From contig JAAONU010000006.1 of NCBI GenBank assembly GCA_012932295.1, positions 29,910,882-29,974,881 on the forward strand: DNA of 64,000 bases. Direction: 5' to 3'. Position 1 is the first letter of the stretch; each line of letters opens with the position of its first letter. Below are positions 27,701 to 39,700 of this stretch, in pieces. Below the pieces are notes generated by a model that was given only the letters and a program-made list of their open reading frames with translations, ran no database searches and was not told the DNA's origin. The DNA comes from Cyclina sinensis (taxonomy: Eukaryota; Mollusca; Bivalvia; Venerida; Veneridae). The translations under genes were made by a program, and so were the position numbers.

Positions 27701-30700
27701 ATTGTTCCATCCTCCATTGTACAGGCACTAACAATATCACATATCGTTCTGTCTGACTTAACTGTGACAGAATGTGAATGACTTCCCTTGACCTGAAGTA
27801 GAGGTTCTCTCTGTTCAGAAATGTCTGCAACAGAATGTTTCTGGTTCATTCCAGCTTGTTTTCTTTCTTCAGATATTTCAGTTGCAGCAGTATTTTTGTG
27901 TCTTATCTTTCCCAGTGCATTCATTTCTTGCAATAATGCTGGTATTTTCTGATCAGCTACAAACGCTATATCATTTGTTGCAGTAAGTGTTTTATTGTCT
28001 TCGAGGCATTTTGAAGCTCTATGTACAACTTGTTTCCCCTTTTTAGCATCTGCAAACCTCTGTGATAATTTTTTATTTTGTCGGCTAGCTTATCTCGTGC
28101 TAGTGTGACTTCAGCTTTCTCTTTATTTAACAACTTTATTGATTCCTCTATTGAAATGATCAGGTGCTTGTACCTTTCTTCAACATAAGCCAAGGTACTC
28201 TGCTCTAACGCATCAAGTACATTATTTATTTCTTTTCTAAACCTTCTGATGTCCATTAAACTCTCTGCTTTTCTTGTCTGCAGCCTTTGTTTCTCAAAAA
28301 TAAGGTTTTCATGGTGGACTTTCAGAGTTTTCAAAGTTGATTCAAGATCATGTTTGCTTTCTTCAGCACCAGTTGTACCATGGTTATTTTGAAGAAATTC
28401 AGGAATGTAGAAGATATCCTGGCATAACCTGATAGATAGATTATATCTTTAAAAAAAAAACCTTTGCACATATAATCCCAAGGTATATTCCTTGCATGAA
28501 GTTCTACCAAAGTTGTTCAAAGAATTCAATTCCATCAAGAACTCTGGTTGCTAAAGCAACAGAAAGGAGAAACTTTAAAAATCTTCCTGTCTGAAACCAC
28601 AAGGCCATGAGCCTTAAGACTTGGTATAAAGCATTGTCTTGTGGACCTCTACCAAATTTGTTCAAATTATACTACTAGGGTCAAAATTGCTCCTGTCCCA
28701 GGAGTCAATTGATTTTACATATGCTTATTTAGGGAAACCTTAATATCTTGTCTAAAATTACAAAGCCTAGAACTTAGATATTTTTAATGAAGCATCAGCT
28801 AGAGGTCCTCTGCCAAGTTTGTTCAAAATTGGCCCTTCTCCAGGGTTAACTTAATGTTAATAGACTTATATAGGGAATACCTTAAAAAATCTTCTTTTTG
28901 AAACCACAAATCAAAGGGCTAAGATTTTTTCATGGGGTATCAGCTCAAGGTCTTCTGCAAAGATTGTTCAAATTATGCCCCTGGGGTCATAAATGGCCTG
29001 GCCCAGGGGTCACTTGATTTTACATAGGCTTATATTGGGAAGACTTTAAAAAATCCTCTTGTCTGAAACCACAAGGCCTAGAGCTTAAATATTTTGCCTT
29101 GAGCTCAAGCTAGAGGTTCTCTACCAGGTTTGTTCAAAATATGGCCCTGAGTCAAAATTTGCACAGCCCTACAGATCAGTTGATTTTACAAAGGATTATA
29201 TAGGGAAAACATTAAAGAACATCTTATCTGATACCACAAGGCCTAGAACTTAGATATATATTTAAAGGAGCATCACCTTGATGTCCTCTTGTTCAAATTA
29301 TGCCCCTAGGATCAAAATTGGCCCTTCCTGCGGGGATAAATGGATTTTATATAGGCTTGTATAGGGAAAACCTTAAAAAATCCTGTCTGCATGAAACCAC
29401 AAGGCTTAAAACTTAAGTTAGATATTTTGTATGTAGCATTAGCTAGAGGTCAACTACCAAGTTTGTTCAAACTATGCCCCTTTGGTCAAAATTAGCTCTA
29501 CCTGGGGGTCACTTGATTTAACATGGACTTATAGAGAACACCTTACAAAATATATTTGTCTGAAACCACAAAGCCAATGGCTCAAATTTTTTCAATGGAG
29601 CATCAACTAGAGGGCCTCGGCCAAGTCTGTTCAAATTATGCCCGTTGGGTGAAAAGTGGCTCCACCCTGGGGGTAACTTGAATTCATATAGATTTATATA
29701 GGCAGAAAAACTTCTGATGCTTGTTAAACAGCAGATCCAAAGCCAAAGTATTCAGGTGAGCAATCCAGGGCCATCATGGCACTCTTGTTTTTATATTTTC
29801 ATAATCAGATAGAATTTTACAATGCAAAAGTACACACATCTGAAATAATCATTAAAATTAGCAATAAAAACAGAAAAGAAAATTAAATATCTGAAATTTG
29901 TACCTGTGGTCTATTGCCATACATGTACCACAGCCAACATCATCATGGTTTTGACAGTACATATCAATATAATGATGTCCGTGTCGACCACATTTTTCTG
30001 TTGGCGCTGGGGGCTGTTCCTTGGGGCTGGAGCCTGGCTTTGTTGAGGAGTACTCAGTGCTAGAGCCTGGTTTGGTTGTGGCCTGTTTATTGTTGGAGCC
30101 AGATGGAAACTGAGTTTTGTCGAAAATTTTATGTCCCATCAGTATCGAAATTTTCTCATGAACTTTGACACACATTGAGCAGTAATGATCATCACATTCT
30201 GCACAGTATTTTTCAGCCTCACGATTTTTACCGTTGCGTTCACAGACATTACACAACAGATCAGAAGTTTCGTCAGACAAAATGTCTGTATTTACACTTC
30301 CTCCATATGCCATTTTATTGTAATTTTAAGTTTATTCCTACTTTCTTTTCCAGTTTTCTGAAATCTGTTTTTTTTAAACAAACAGCAATTTTAACTCAAG
30401 GGCTTTACCCTTGATCAATGTTCAGTGATTTTAAAAGTGTAGTATTCCATTATCTACATTGTATATAGTATCATTTTTTATTACTTGTCCCTGTATTATG
30501 AACTAACACAGCCTTGCATTGTGGGAATCAGAGGATGAAATTTGTCGATAAAATTTAGGCCAATAAAAATTAATTTCCTTATTCTTCACTCATTTAACAT
30601 CTAGCTAAAATGCTATGGTATCTATAAGATAACTCAAGAAGTGTTTATTAGCTCAACTTGTTTTGAAGAAAAATCGGGTTATTGCTACAATCATGGTGTC

Positions 30701-33700
30701 ACCGTAGCCGTTGCCGTCCGAAAACTTTAACATTGATCATAATTTTAGCTCACCTGAGCAAATGCTCAGGGTGAGCTATTTTGATCACCCTGTGTCCGGC
30801 GTCCGTCGTCCGTCGTCAACATTTTACTTTAAATGACATCTCCTCCTAAACCACAAAGCTATTTTAACCAGACTTTACAGAAATGTTCCTTATATTGCCC
30901 TTTATTAAAATTGCTCAAACCTTTCCGCTCCATTGCACATAAGGGCTGCAAAAGCTAAAGATAGAAAATAAAAATAAAAAAAAAACATCTCCTCATAAAC
31001 GGTTTGGTGATTTTTCACCAAATTTCACAGAAATGTTCCTTACATAGCCCTCTATTAAAATTGCTAAAATGGTTCTGCTCCATTGAACAAATGGCCGTCA
31101 GTGCTAAAAATAGATTTTCGTCAATGTTTGGCTTCAAATGACATATACTCAGAACCATTTGGCCATTTTAAATCAAGTTTGACAGAAATGTTCCTTATAA
31201 TGCCCTTTTCTAAAATTACTCAAACCGTTCCGCTCCATTGCACATAAAGGCTGCAGAAGCTAAAAATAGAAGAAAAAAATTAAAACAACAGCTCCTCCTG
31301 AACGGCTGGGTGAATTTCCACCAAATTTCACAGAAATGTTGCTTACAGAGCCCTCTTTTAAAATTGCTAAAATGGTTCTGTTCCATTGAACAAAATGGCC
31401 GCAAGAGCTTAAAATAGATTTTCATCAATATTTGGCTTCAAATGACATCTCCTTCAAAACCACTTGGCCATTTTAAATCAAATTTGACAGAAATATTCCT
31501 TATAATGCCCTTTTCTAAAATTGCTCAAACCGTTTCGCTCCATTGCACATAAGGGCTGCAAAAGCTTAAAAAAAGAAAAAAAAAAAACATCATTGCCTCC
31601 TGAACGACTGGCTGATTTTCCACCAAATTTCACGGAAATGTTCCTTACATAGCCCTCTTTTGAAATTGATAAAATGGTTCCGCTGCATTGAAAAAAATGG
31701 CCACCAGAGCTAAAAATAGATTTTCATCAATATTTGGCTTCAAATGACATCTCCTCCAAAACCACTTGGCTAAAGATAGAAAAGAATTAAACAGCATCTC
31801 CTCCTCAATGGCAAGGTAATTTTCCATCAAATTTCACTCAGGTGAGCGATCCAGGGCCATCATGGCCCTCTTGTTCTTATGGCTTTATGGATTGTCTTCA
31901 TACTTGGAAACAAAAACTGCTTGGAAAAGACCTTCAAGTAGACCAGAATAAACTTGACCTTGATTCATAAATGACCTTCACCTTCAAGGTCAAAATATTG
32001 AAGTCTGCTAAAATTAACCAGAACTTTGTTATTAATTGGTGAATTGTCTTCAAGCTTGGACACAACAACCCTTTGGACCCTTTGGACAAGACCTTCAAGT
32101 AGACTAGACTAAAATTGACCTTGACTCATTAATGACACATTTATGACCTTCACCTTCAAGGTCAAATTATTATGTCTCCCCCAAAAAAATGGGGGAGACA
32201 TATTGTTTTTCCCCCGGTTGTCTGTCTGTCCGTCCGTCTGTCCGTCACAAAATCGTGTTCGCTCTGTATCTTCCAAAGCCCTTGAAGGATTCTTATGAAA
32301 CTTGGGTCAGATGTTCACCTCATCAAGGCGACGTGCAGAACCCACTTTGCGGGTGTGGTGTCTCAAGATCAAGGTCACACTTGGAGGTTAAATGTCAAAT
32401 GCCACAAAATCGTGTCCGCTCTGTATCTTCCAAAGCCCTTGAAGGATTTTTATGAAACTTGGGTCAGATGTTCACCTCATCAAGGCGACGTGCAGAACCC
32501 ACTTTGCGGGTGTGGTGTCTCAAGGTCAAGATCACACTTGGAGGTTAAATGTCAAATGCCACAAAATCGTGTTCGCTCTGTATCTTCAAAAGCCCTTGAA
32601 GGATTTTTATGAAACTTTGTTGAGATGTTCACCTCATCAAGGCGACGTGCAGAACTCACTTTGCGGGTGTGGTGTCTAGAGGTCAAGATCACACTTGGAG
32701 GTTAAATGTCAAATGCCACAAAATCGTGTCCACTCTGTATCTTCCAATGTCTATGAAGGATTTTAATGAAACTTGGGTCAGATGTTCACCTCATCAAGGC
32801 GACATGCAGAACCCTCTTTACATGTGTGGTGACTGAAGGTCAAGGTAACACTTTGAGGTTAAAGGTAAAATGCCACACAATTGCGTCCGCTCTATTTCTT
32901 CCAAACCCAGTGAAGGATTTTCATAAGACTTCTTTTTACATGTTCACCTCAGCAAGACAATTTTCAAAATTGACCTCCCAGGTGTGCTGTCCCAAGGTCA
33001 AGGTCACACTGACAGGTTAAAGGTCGGAAGTTGTGTAATTACTATGGTCAAATACTGGTTTTATTGTATGTCTAAAATCGTCTGACTCAATACTGCCTGC
33101 AGCAACTGGCTGCGGGGAGACATATATATCATGTTCAATCAAAAACCCATTTTATCGGTTTTGCTTAAATTGTCATAATTTTGTTATTTGCAGTTGAATT
33201 TGATTCATACTTGGACAAAACACTTGATAAATGATAAATCCGACATTATGATTCTTTCAGGTATGACCTAGACCTTACAATGACCTTCACAGTCAAGGTC
33301 AAATTATTGAATTTGCTAAAACTGGCCATAACTTTATTGTTCATGGTTGGATTTGATTCATACTTCGACAAAAGAACACTTATGACAAATCTGACACTAT
33401 GATTCGATCAGGAATGACCTTGACCTCAAAATGACCTTGACAGCCAAGGTCAAATAATTGAATTTTGCTACAATTTGCCATAGATTTATTTATTGTTGGA
33501 TTTGATTCATACTTGGACCAAACAACCCTTATGAAACAAGAAATCGGTAGAACCGATGGATGCTCCCCAAATAAATGCCAATTCCAAAAGGGCTATTGTT
33601 TAATAGGTATTTTTTTAAAGTATGAAAAATAACAAAGGGCAATAACTCCTAAATTTTGCAAAATAGTGTTACGGTTCTTGCACGCTGCACTTAACCTCAT

Positions 33701-36700
33701 AGAGATCTATCTACCAATAAAGTTTCATGTTAATATCTCTTATACTTCGTGAGATATGCCCCGGGCATAAAATAAGTATGAGAAATTTCAAAGGGCAATA
33801 ACTCAAAAATTAATAAAGCAAGAGTTATGGTTCTTGTGCACTGCACTGCTCCTTAATGGGATCTAATTACCTATGAAGTTTGGTCTTGATATCTGTCATA
33901 GTTTTTGTGTTAAGCTCCGGACAAAATTATGACGGACGGACGAACGGAGGAACGGACGGACGGACAAAGCGGCAACTATATGCTCGTCCTTCGGGGAGCA
34001 TAAAAAACGACATTTTGAATAACTCAAGTACTACCATGACGTAAAAAAGACCTTAAACGTCAAGGTCAGATGATTGAATTTTGCTTAAATTGTCATAAGT
34101 TTGTCATTTTTATCGGATTTGGTTCATACTTGGATAAAACAATACTTATGACAAATCCGACATTTTGATTCTTTCAAGTATAACCTTGACCTAAAAATGA
34201 CCTTGACAGACAAAGTGAAATGATTGAATTTTGTTAAAATTGGTCATAACTTTGTTATTTATCATTGGATTTGATTCATACTTAGACAAAACAACACTCT
34301 TGACAAAACTGACATGCTGAATAATTCAGGTATGACCCTGACGCTAAAATGATCTTGAGAGTCAAGGTCAAATGATTGAATTTGCTTACATTCTCAAAAC
34401 TATCGTTTATTTACGGATTTGATTCATTCTTTGATAAAACAACAAAACCGACATTTTGATTTATAAAAGTATGACCTTGACCTTAGAGATGACTTTGATA
34501 TTCAAGGTCAAGTTATAAAAATTTTTGACATTGGCCATAACTTGGTTATTTATGATTTGATTTGATTCATACTGGGACAAATCAACACTTATGACAAAGC
34601 TGACATGTTAAATCATTCAAGTTGACCTTGACCTTTATATGACCATGACTGTCAAGGTCAAATTTTTTAATTTTGCTAAAATTGGCCGTAACATCATTTT
34701 TAGTTCTTTTTGATTAATACTTGGACAAAACAACACTCATGACAAATCCTTCATGTTAAATTATTCAAGTATGACCTTAACCCTAAAATGACATTGACAG
34801 TCAAGGTCAAATTATTGAATTTTCCTTATATTGTAATAACTTTAATCCATTTACAGATTTGATTCATACTTGGACAAAACAACACTTATGACAAAACTGA
34901 CCGGTTGAATAACACAAGTATGACCTTGACTTTAAAATGACCTGGACCTTCAACATCAAGTTATTTTCTTTGGATTAAATTCATACTTGGACAAAACAAC
35001 TATTATGTTAAAAGCTACATGTTAAATTATTCCGGTTGACCTTGAACTTAAAATGACCTTGACCGTCAAGGCCAAATTATTGAAATTTGCTAATATAGCC
35101 AAATTTTATTTATGGACGGATTTGATCTATACTGGGAAAAAACAACACTGAGAATAAAATAAACATGTTGAACAATTCAGTTATTACCTTGACCTTTAAA
35201 TGACCTTGACATTACTTAACTTTGCTATATCTTTGTTATTAATGGGTGTAGTGTCTTCATTCTTGGACATAACTACCTTTTAGACAATTCCTCCAAAGAA
35301 GGTTAAACTAAAGTTGACCTTGACCTTTAAGGTCAAATTTCTGAATCTTGCTAAAATTGGCCTTAACTTTGCTATGTAGTGGATGAATTTGATAATTATA
35401 TTACCAAATGATGTTTCATTTTAAATCCCTTCACCACAGTGTGCTTCCACTGATGTGTTTGCCTTTGGAAATAGGAAGTTGAGCGTGGCCCCCCGCTTGC
35501 GGTGGCTCTTGTTATTTTTAAACCAGTTTAACCTCTAAACTGTAGAAATTTCACAGGATTATGTTTGCATATACTATCTTTGTGAACTTACTGAGTTACA
35601 AATTGATTTGTCTCTGGTAGGATTTAATATTTCTTGTCTTATTCATTTAATCACATAATATACTTATGATTTATGGCTTAAATTACTTAACATGTATTTA
35701 CTTCATGAATTTACTTTGTTCAGTACAGTGTAATTGCGATGTTTTGCAATGTAAACAAAAGACAAGGTACATGTACTGTGCAGGTCACATATATGAAAGA
35801 TATCAGAGAGGATGAAAAAAGATACGGGGTACTGTTTTAGCTAAAGGTGGCTGTCACATATGCATAAGAATATATGTCATACTTCTAAATATGTGTCACA
35901 TTTCTTGCACTTAAAATTGTTGGATAAGGTGAGTTTTCTTGCTGCCTTCATTTGGTATGAAAGTTTACAAAACAATTCAGTCATTTCGGATGGATTTCTG
36001 AAGTAAAACCTTTTTAGCTCACCTGTCATGTAGTGACAGAGTGAGCTTTTCCGATCACCATTTGTCCGTCGTCCGTCCGTCCGTTAACAATTAGTTTGTT
36101 AACACTCTAGTGGTCACATTTTTGCCTCAAGTGTCGTGAAACTTGGTCAGGATGTTTTTCTCATTAATATCTCGGAAAAGTTCGAACATGGGTTATCAGG
36201 GTTGGAAAACTAGGTCACAGAGCCCAAATATAGAAAAACGTTGTTAACACTCTAGAGGCTACTTTTTCAGTCCAAATATCCTGGAAATTTGTCAGAAAGG
36301 TTCTATCGATCATTTCTAGCTCAAGTTCAAATATGGGTCATCTGGGTTCAAAAACCAGGTCACGGAGCCCAAAAATAGAAAAATCTTGTTAACACTCTAG
36401 AGGTTACATTTTCAGCCCAAATAAACTGGAAATTTGTCAGAAAGGTTGCTTTGACGATTTCTAGGTCAAGTTCAAATATGGGTCATCTGGGTTCAAAAAC
36501 TAGGTCACAGAGCCCAAATATTGAAAAACCTTGTTAACACTCTAGAGGTAACATTTTTAGACCAAATAATCTGGAAATTTGTCATGAAGGTTGCTTCTGT
36601 GATTTCTAGCTCAAGTTTGAATATGGGTCATCTGGGTTCAAAAACCAGGTCACGGAGCCCAAAAATAGAAAAATCTTGTTAACACTCTAGAGGTTACATT

Positions 36701-39700
36701 TTCAGCCCAAATAAACTGGAAATTTGTCAGAAAGGTTGCTTTGACGATTTCTAGCTCAAGTTTGAATATGGGTCATCAGGGTTCAAAAACAAGGTCACAG
36801 AGCCCAAATATTGAAAAACCTTGTTAACACTCTAGAGGTAACATTTTTAGACCAAATAACCTGGAAATTTGTTAGGAAGGTTGCTTCTATGATTTCTAGC
36901 TCAAGTTTGAATATGGGTCATCTGGGTTCAAAAACTAGGTCACAGAGCCCAAAAATAGAAACATCTTGTTAACACTCTAGAGGTTACATTTTCAGAACAA
37001 ATAATCTGGAAATTTGTCAGAAAGGTTGCTTTGACAATTTCTAGGACAAGTTCGAATATGGGTCATCTGGGTTCAAAAACTTGGTCACAGAGCTCAAATA
37101 TTGAAAAACCTTGTTAACACTCTAGAGGTAACATTTTTAGACCAAATAATCTGGAAATTTGCCATGAAGGTTGCTTCTGTGATTTCTAGCTCAAGCTTGA
37201 ATATGGGTCATCTGGGTTCAAAAACTAGGTCACAGAGCCCAAAAATAGAAACATCTTGTTAACACTCTAGAGGTTACATTTTCAGCCCAAATAATTTGGA
37301 AATTTGTCAGAAAGGTTGCCTTGAAGATTTCTAGATCAAATTTGAATATGGGTCATCTGGGGTCACAAACTAGGTCACAGAGTCCAAATATGGAAAAACC
37401 TTGTTAACATTCTAAAGATAGCTTTTTCAGTCCAAATAACCTGGAAATTTGTCAGAAAGCTTAATTCTATGTTTTTTAGGTCAAGTTTGAATATGGGTCA
37501 TCTGGAGTGGAAACATCTAGGTCACAGAGCCCCAATATCGAAAAACTTTCTAAACACTCTAGAAGCTACATTTTCAGTCCAAATGTCCTTGAAATTTGTC
37601 AGAAAGGTTGCTTTGATGATTTGTAGCTCAAGTTTGGATATGGGTTATCTGGGGTCAAAAACTAAGTCACAGAGCCTAAATATCGAAAAACCTTGTTAAC
37701 ACTGTAGAGGCTTCTTTTTCAGTCTAAATATCCTGAAAATTTGTCAGAGAGATTGTTTTGATAATTTCTAGCTCAAGTTCGAATATGGGACATCTAGGTT
37801 AAAAAACTAGGTCATAGAGCCCAAATATGGAAAAACCTTGTTAACACTCTAAAGCTAACATTTTCAGTACAAATAACCTTGAAATTTGTCAAAGAGATTG
37901 TTTCAACAATTACTAGGTCAAGTTCGAATATGGGTCATCTGGGGTCAATTAACCAGGTCCATAGCAACTTTGTTAAAAGCAGTCATACTCAGGTGAGCGA
38001 TACAGGGCCATCATGGCCCTCTTGTATCAAATTATGTTTCAAATTCAAACGTTCAACACTTCCTCCTTTTACTGCAACACATTTTTCAAACCCTTTTACC
38101 CATTCAAACAATGCCTTAAAATTTAAAGTGTCATTAAAGTAACAGACACTCTGTTTTACAGCACAACCATGATATTTTTTGGATTTTCAAGTCTCTTAAA
38201 AGGACAATTAACTTATGATTTGCTGCATATCTGTTTAACATTATTCACCTAACCCTTGCAGATATAGCCCTGAAACTTCCAATAATTGTTTACCATCAAG
38301 ATCTTACTCTGCTAACAAGAGGAGGTAACTGTGTCAAGCATTTTGTGTGAAAATGGCCATTTTTCGACTTAGAAATTTGGTTAAAGTTTTTCGGCAAGGT
38401 AGCATTACTCACGTTTCCCTTGCAGATATATAGCCCTGAAACTTACAATACTTGTTTACTATCAAGAGCTTACTCTGCTAACAAGAGGAGGTAACTGTGT
38501 CAAGCATTTTGTGTGAATTGTGGCCCCTTTTCGACTTAGAAATTTGGTTAAATTTTTCGGCAAGGTAGCACTAGTCACGTTTCCCTTGCAGATATATCCC
38601 TGAAACCTACAATTCTTGTTAACCATCAAGACCTTACTCTGCTAACAAGAGGAGGTAACTGTGTCAAGCATTTTGTGTGAATTATGGCCCCTTTTCGACT
38701 TAGAAATTTGGTTAAAAGTTTTCGGCAAGGTAGCACTAGTCACGTTTCCCTTGCAGATATATCCCTGAAACCTAAAATTCTTGTTAACCATCAAGACCTT
38801 AGTCTGCTCACAAGAGGAGATAACTGTGTCAAGCATTTTGTTTGAATTATGGCCCCTTTTGGATTTAGAAATAAGGTTAAAGTTTTTCGGCAAGGTAGCA
38901 CTACTCACCTTTTCCTCGCAGATATAGCCGTGGAACTCGTAATTCTTTTTAACCATCAAGAGCTTAGTCTGCTCACAAGAGGAGATAACTGTGTCAAGCA
39001 TTTTGTGTGAATTATGGCCCCTTTTTGACTTAGAAATTTGGTTAAAGATTTCGGCAAGGTAGCACTAGTCACCTTTCCCTTGCAGATTAACTTAAAACAT
39101 TTTTTTTATCATCATGGCTTTAGACTGCCACAAGAGGAGGTAACTTTGTCAAGGATTTTGTGTGAATTTTGAGTTTATAAGGTTTTATAACCCTTTAGTG
39201 TCAAGTACTGAGAATAGTCGAGCAAGCTGTCCTACGACAGCTCTTGTTTAATACATGTGTCTTCTATAAATCATCAGTTATGTTTCATTTAAAAGAGAAT
39301 AAGCCAGTAATATACATAAGTAGTATAATTGTTGGTAAATGTTAGGGTATGTTACTTTATATAAGTATTCTTGTAACTCTGTGACACAATTTGCAGTTGG
39401 AAGTTTGTCCTCTGTCTGCAGTCACATCAAACAAAATCTTACACTGTTACGGCCAAAAGTAACTAGATTCATTTTGGAATACATGTACCTTTTATGAATT
39501 CCTCACATGAGATATTAGGGTCTTTTTCTCTTAGTTACAAGCCTAGAATTCTGAATTAGTTTGTCTTGTATAAAAATCCCATTTCTTGATAGAACCAAAC
39601 ACTAGGGTGACTTACCAAGATTAACATGGACTGCTGAATTAGTGAAAAACCTAGCTTGGTGAGCTGACTTGTGGAATTGGTGAATGTGGTTGTTGTATTC

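Larger units (their letters stand above)
27010..30313 (-). pseudogene. B-box/coiled-coil/propeller TRIM-like protein, two exons, frame broken
   Basis: Exon 1 (29904-30313) and exon 2 (27010-28428) would encode about 609 residues if one base were restored. Two B-boxes are visible: [10 protein letters not shown] with CAECDDHYC and later His, and CGRHGH ... [13 protein letters not shown] ... DHRLC across the splice. They are separated by a Ser/Pro/Lys linker; no RING is present. A coiled coil of Lys/Glu/Leu-rich sequence follows, then a propeller-like half with [16 protein letters not shown] and [17 protein letters not shown] repeats. RING-less members like this are numerous in bivalves and are linked to ubiquitin signalling and innate immunity by family. 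Breaks: one base missing from an A run at 27990-27993 and an in-frame TAG at 27223-27225, after which homologous sequence (LLVCG, LIGEV) continues to 27010. It could be a young pseudogene, or a real gene with an assembly error plus a true early stop. It lies antisense in stomatin intron 1. Confidence 0.75.
30650..35513 (+). mobile_element. D-type array interrupted by three later elements
   Basis: Starts AGCTCAACTTGTTTTGAAGA with its stem partner, then the D leader (GCCGTTGCCGTCCGAAAACT). Monomers continue after each interruption, and the element ends with GCGTGGCC ... GCGGTGGCTCTTGTT at 35513, as D1 does. The interruptions are 30747-31875 (A-like K array), 32171-33131 (E array) and 33534-34004 (G-type array, reversed). 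The surrounding D text picks up where it left off, which shows insertion order. Confidence 0.8.

Noticed and set aside
32189..33020. Four overlapping + strand frames of 75-105 codons
   Set aside because: They are translations of the 157 bp E monomer in shifting frames, not genes.
38642..39001. 119-codon minus-strand frame with internal repeats
   Set aside because: Reads across the I-array monomers only; no known domain.
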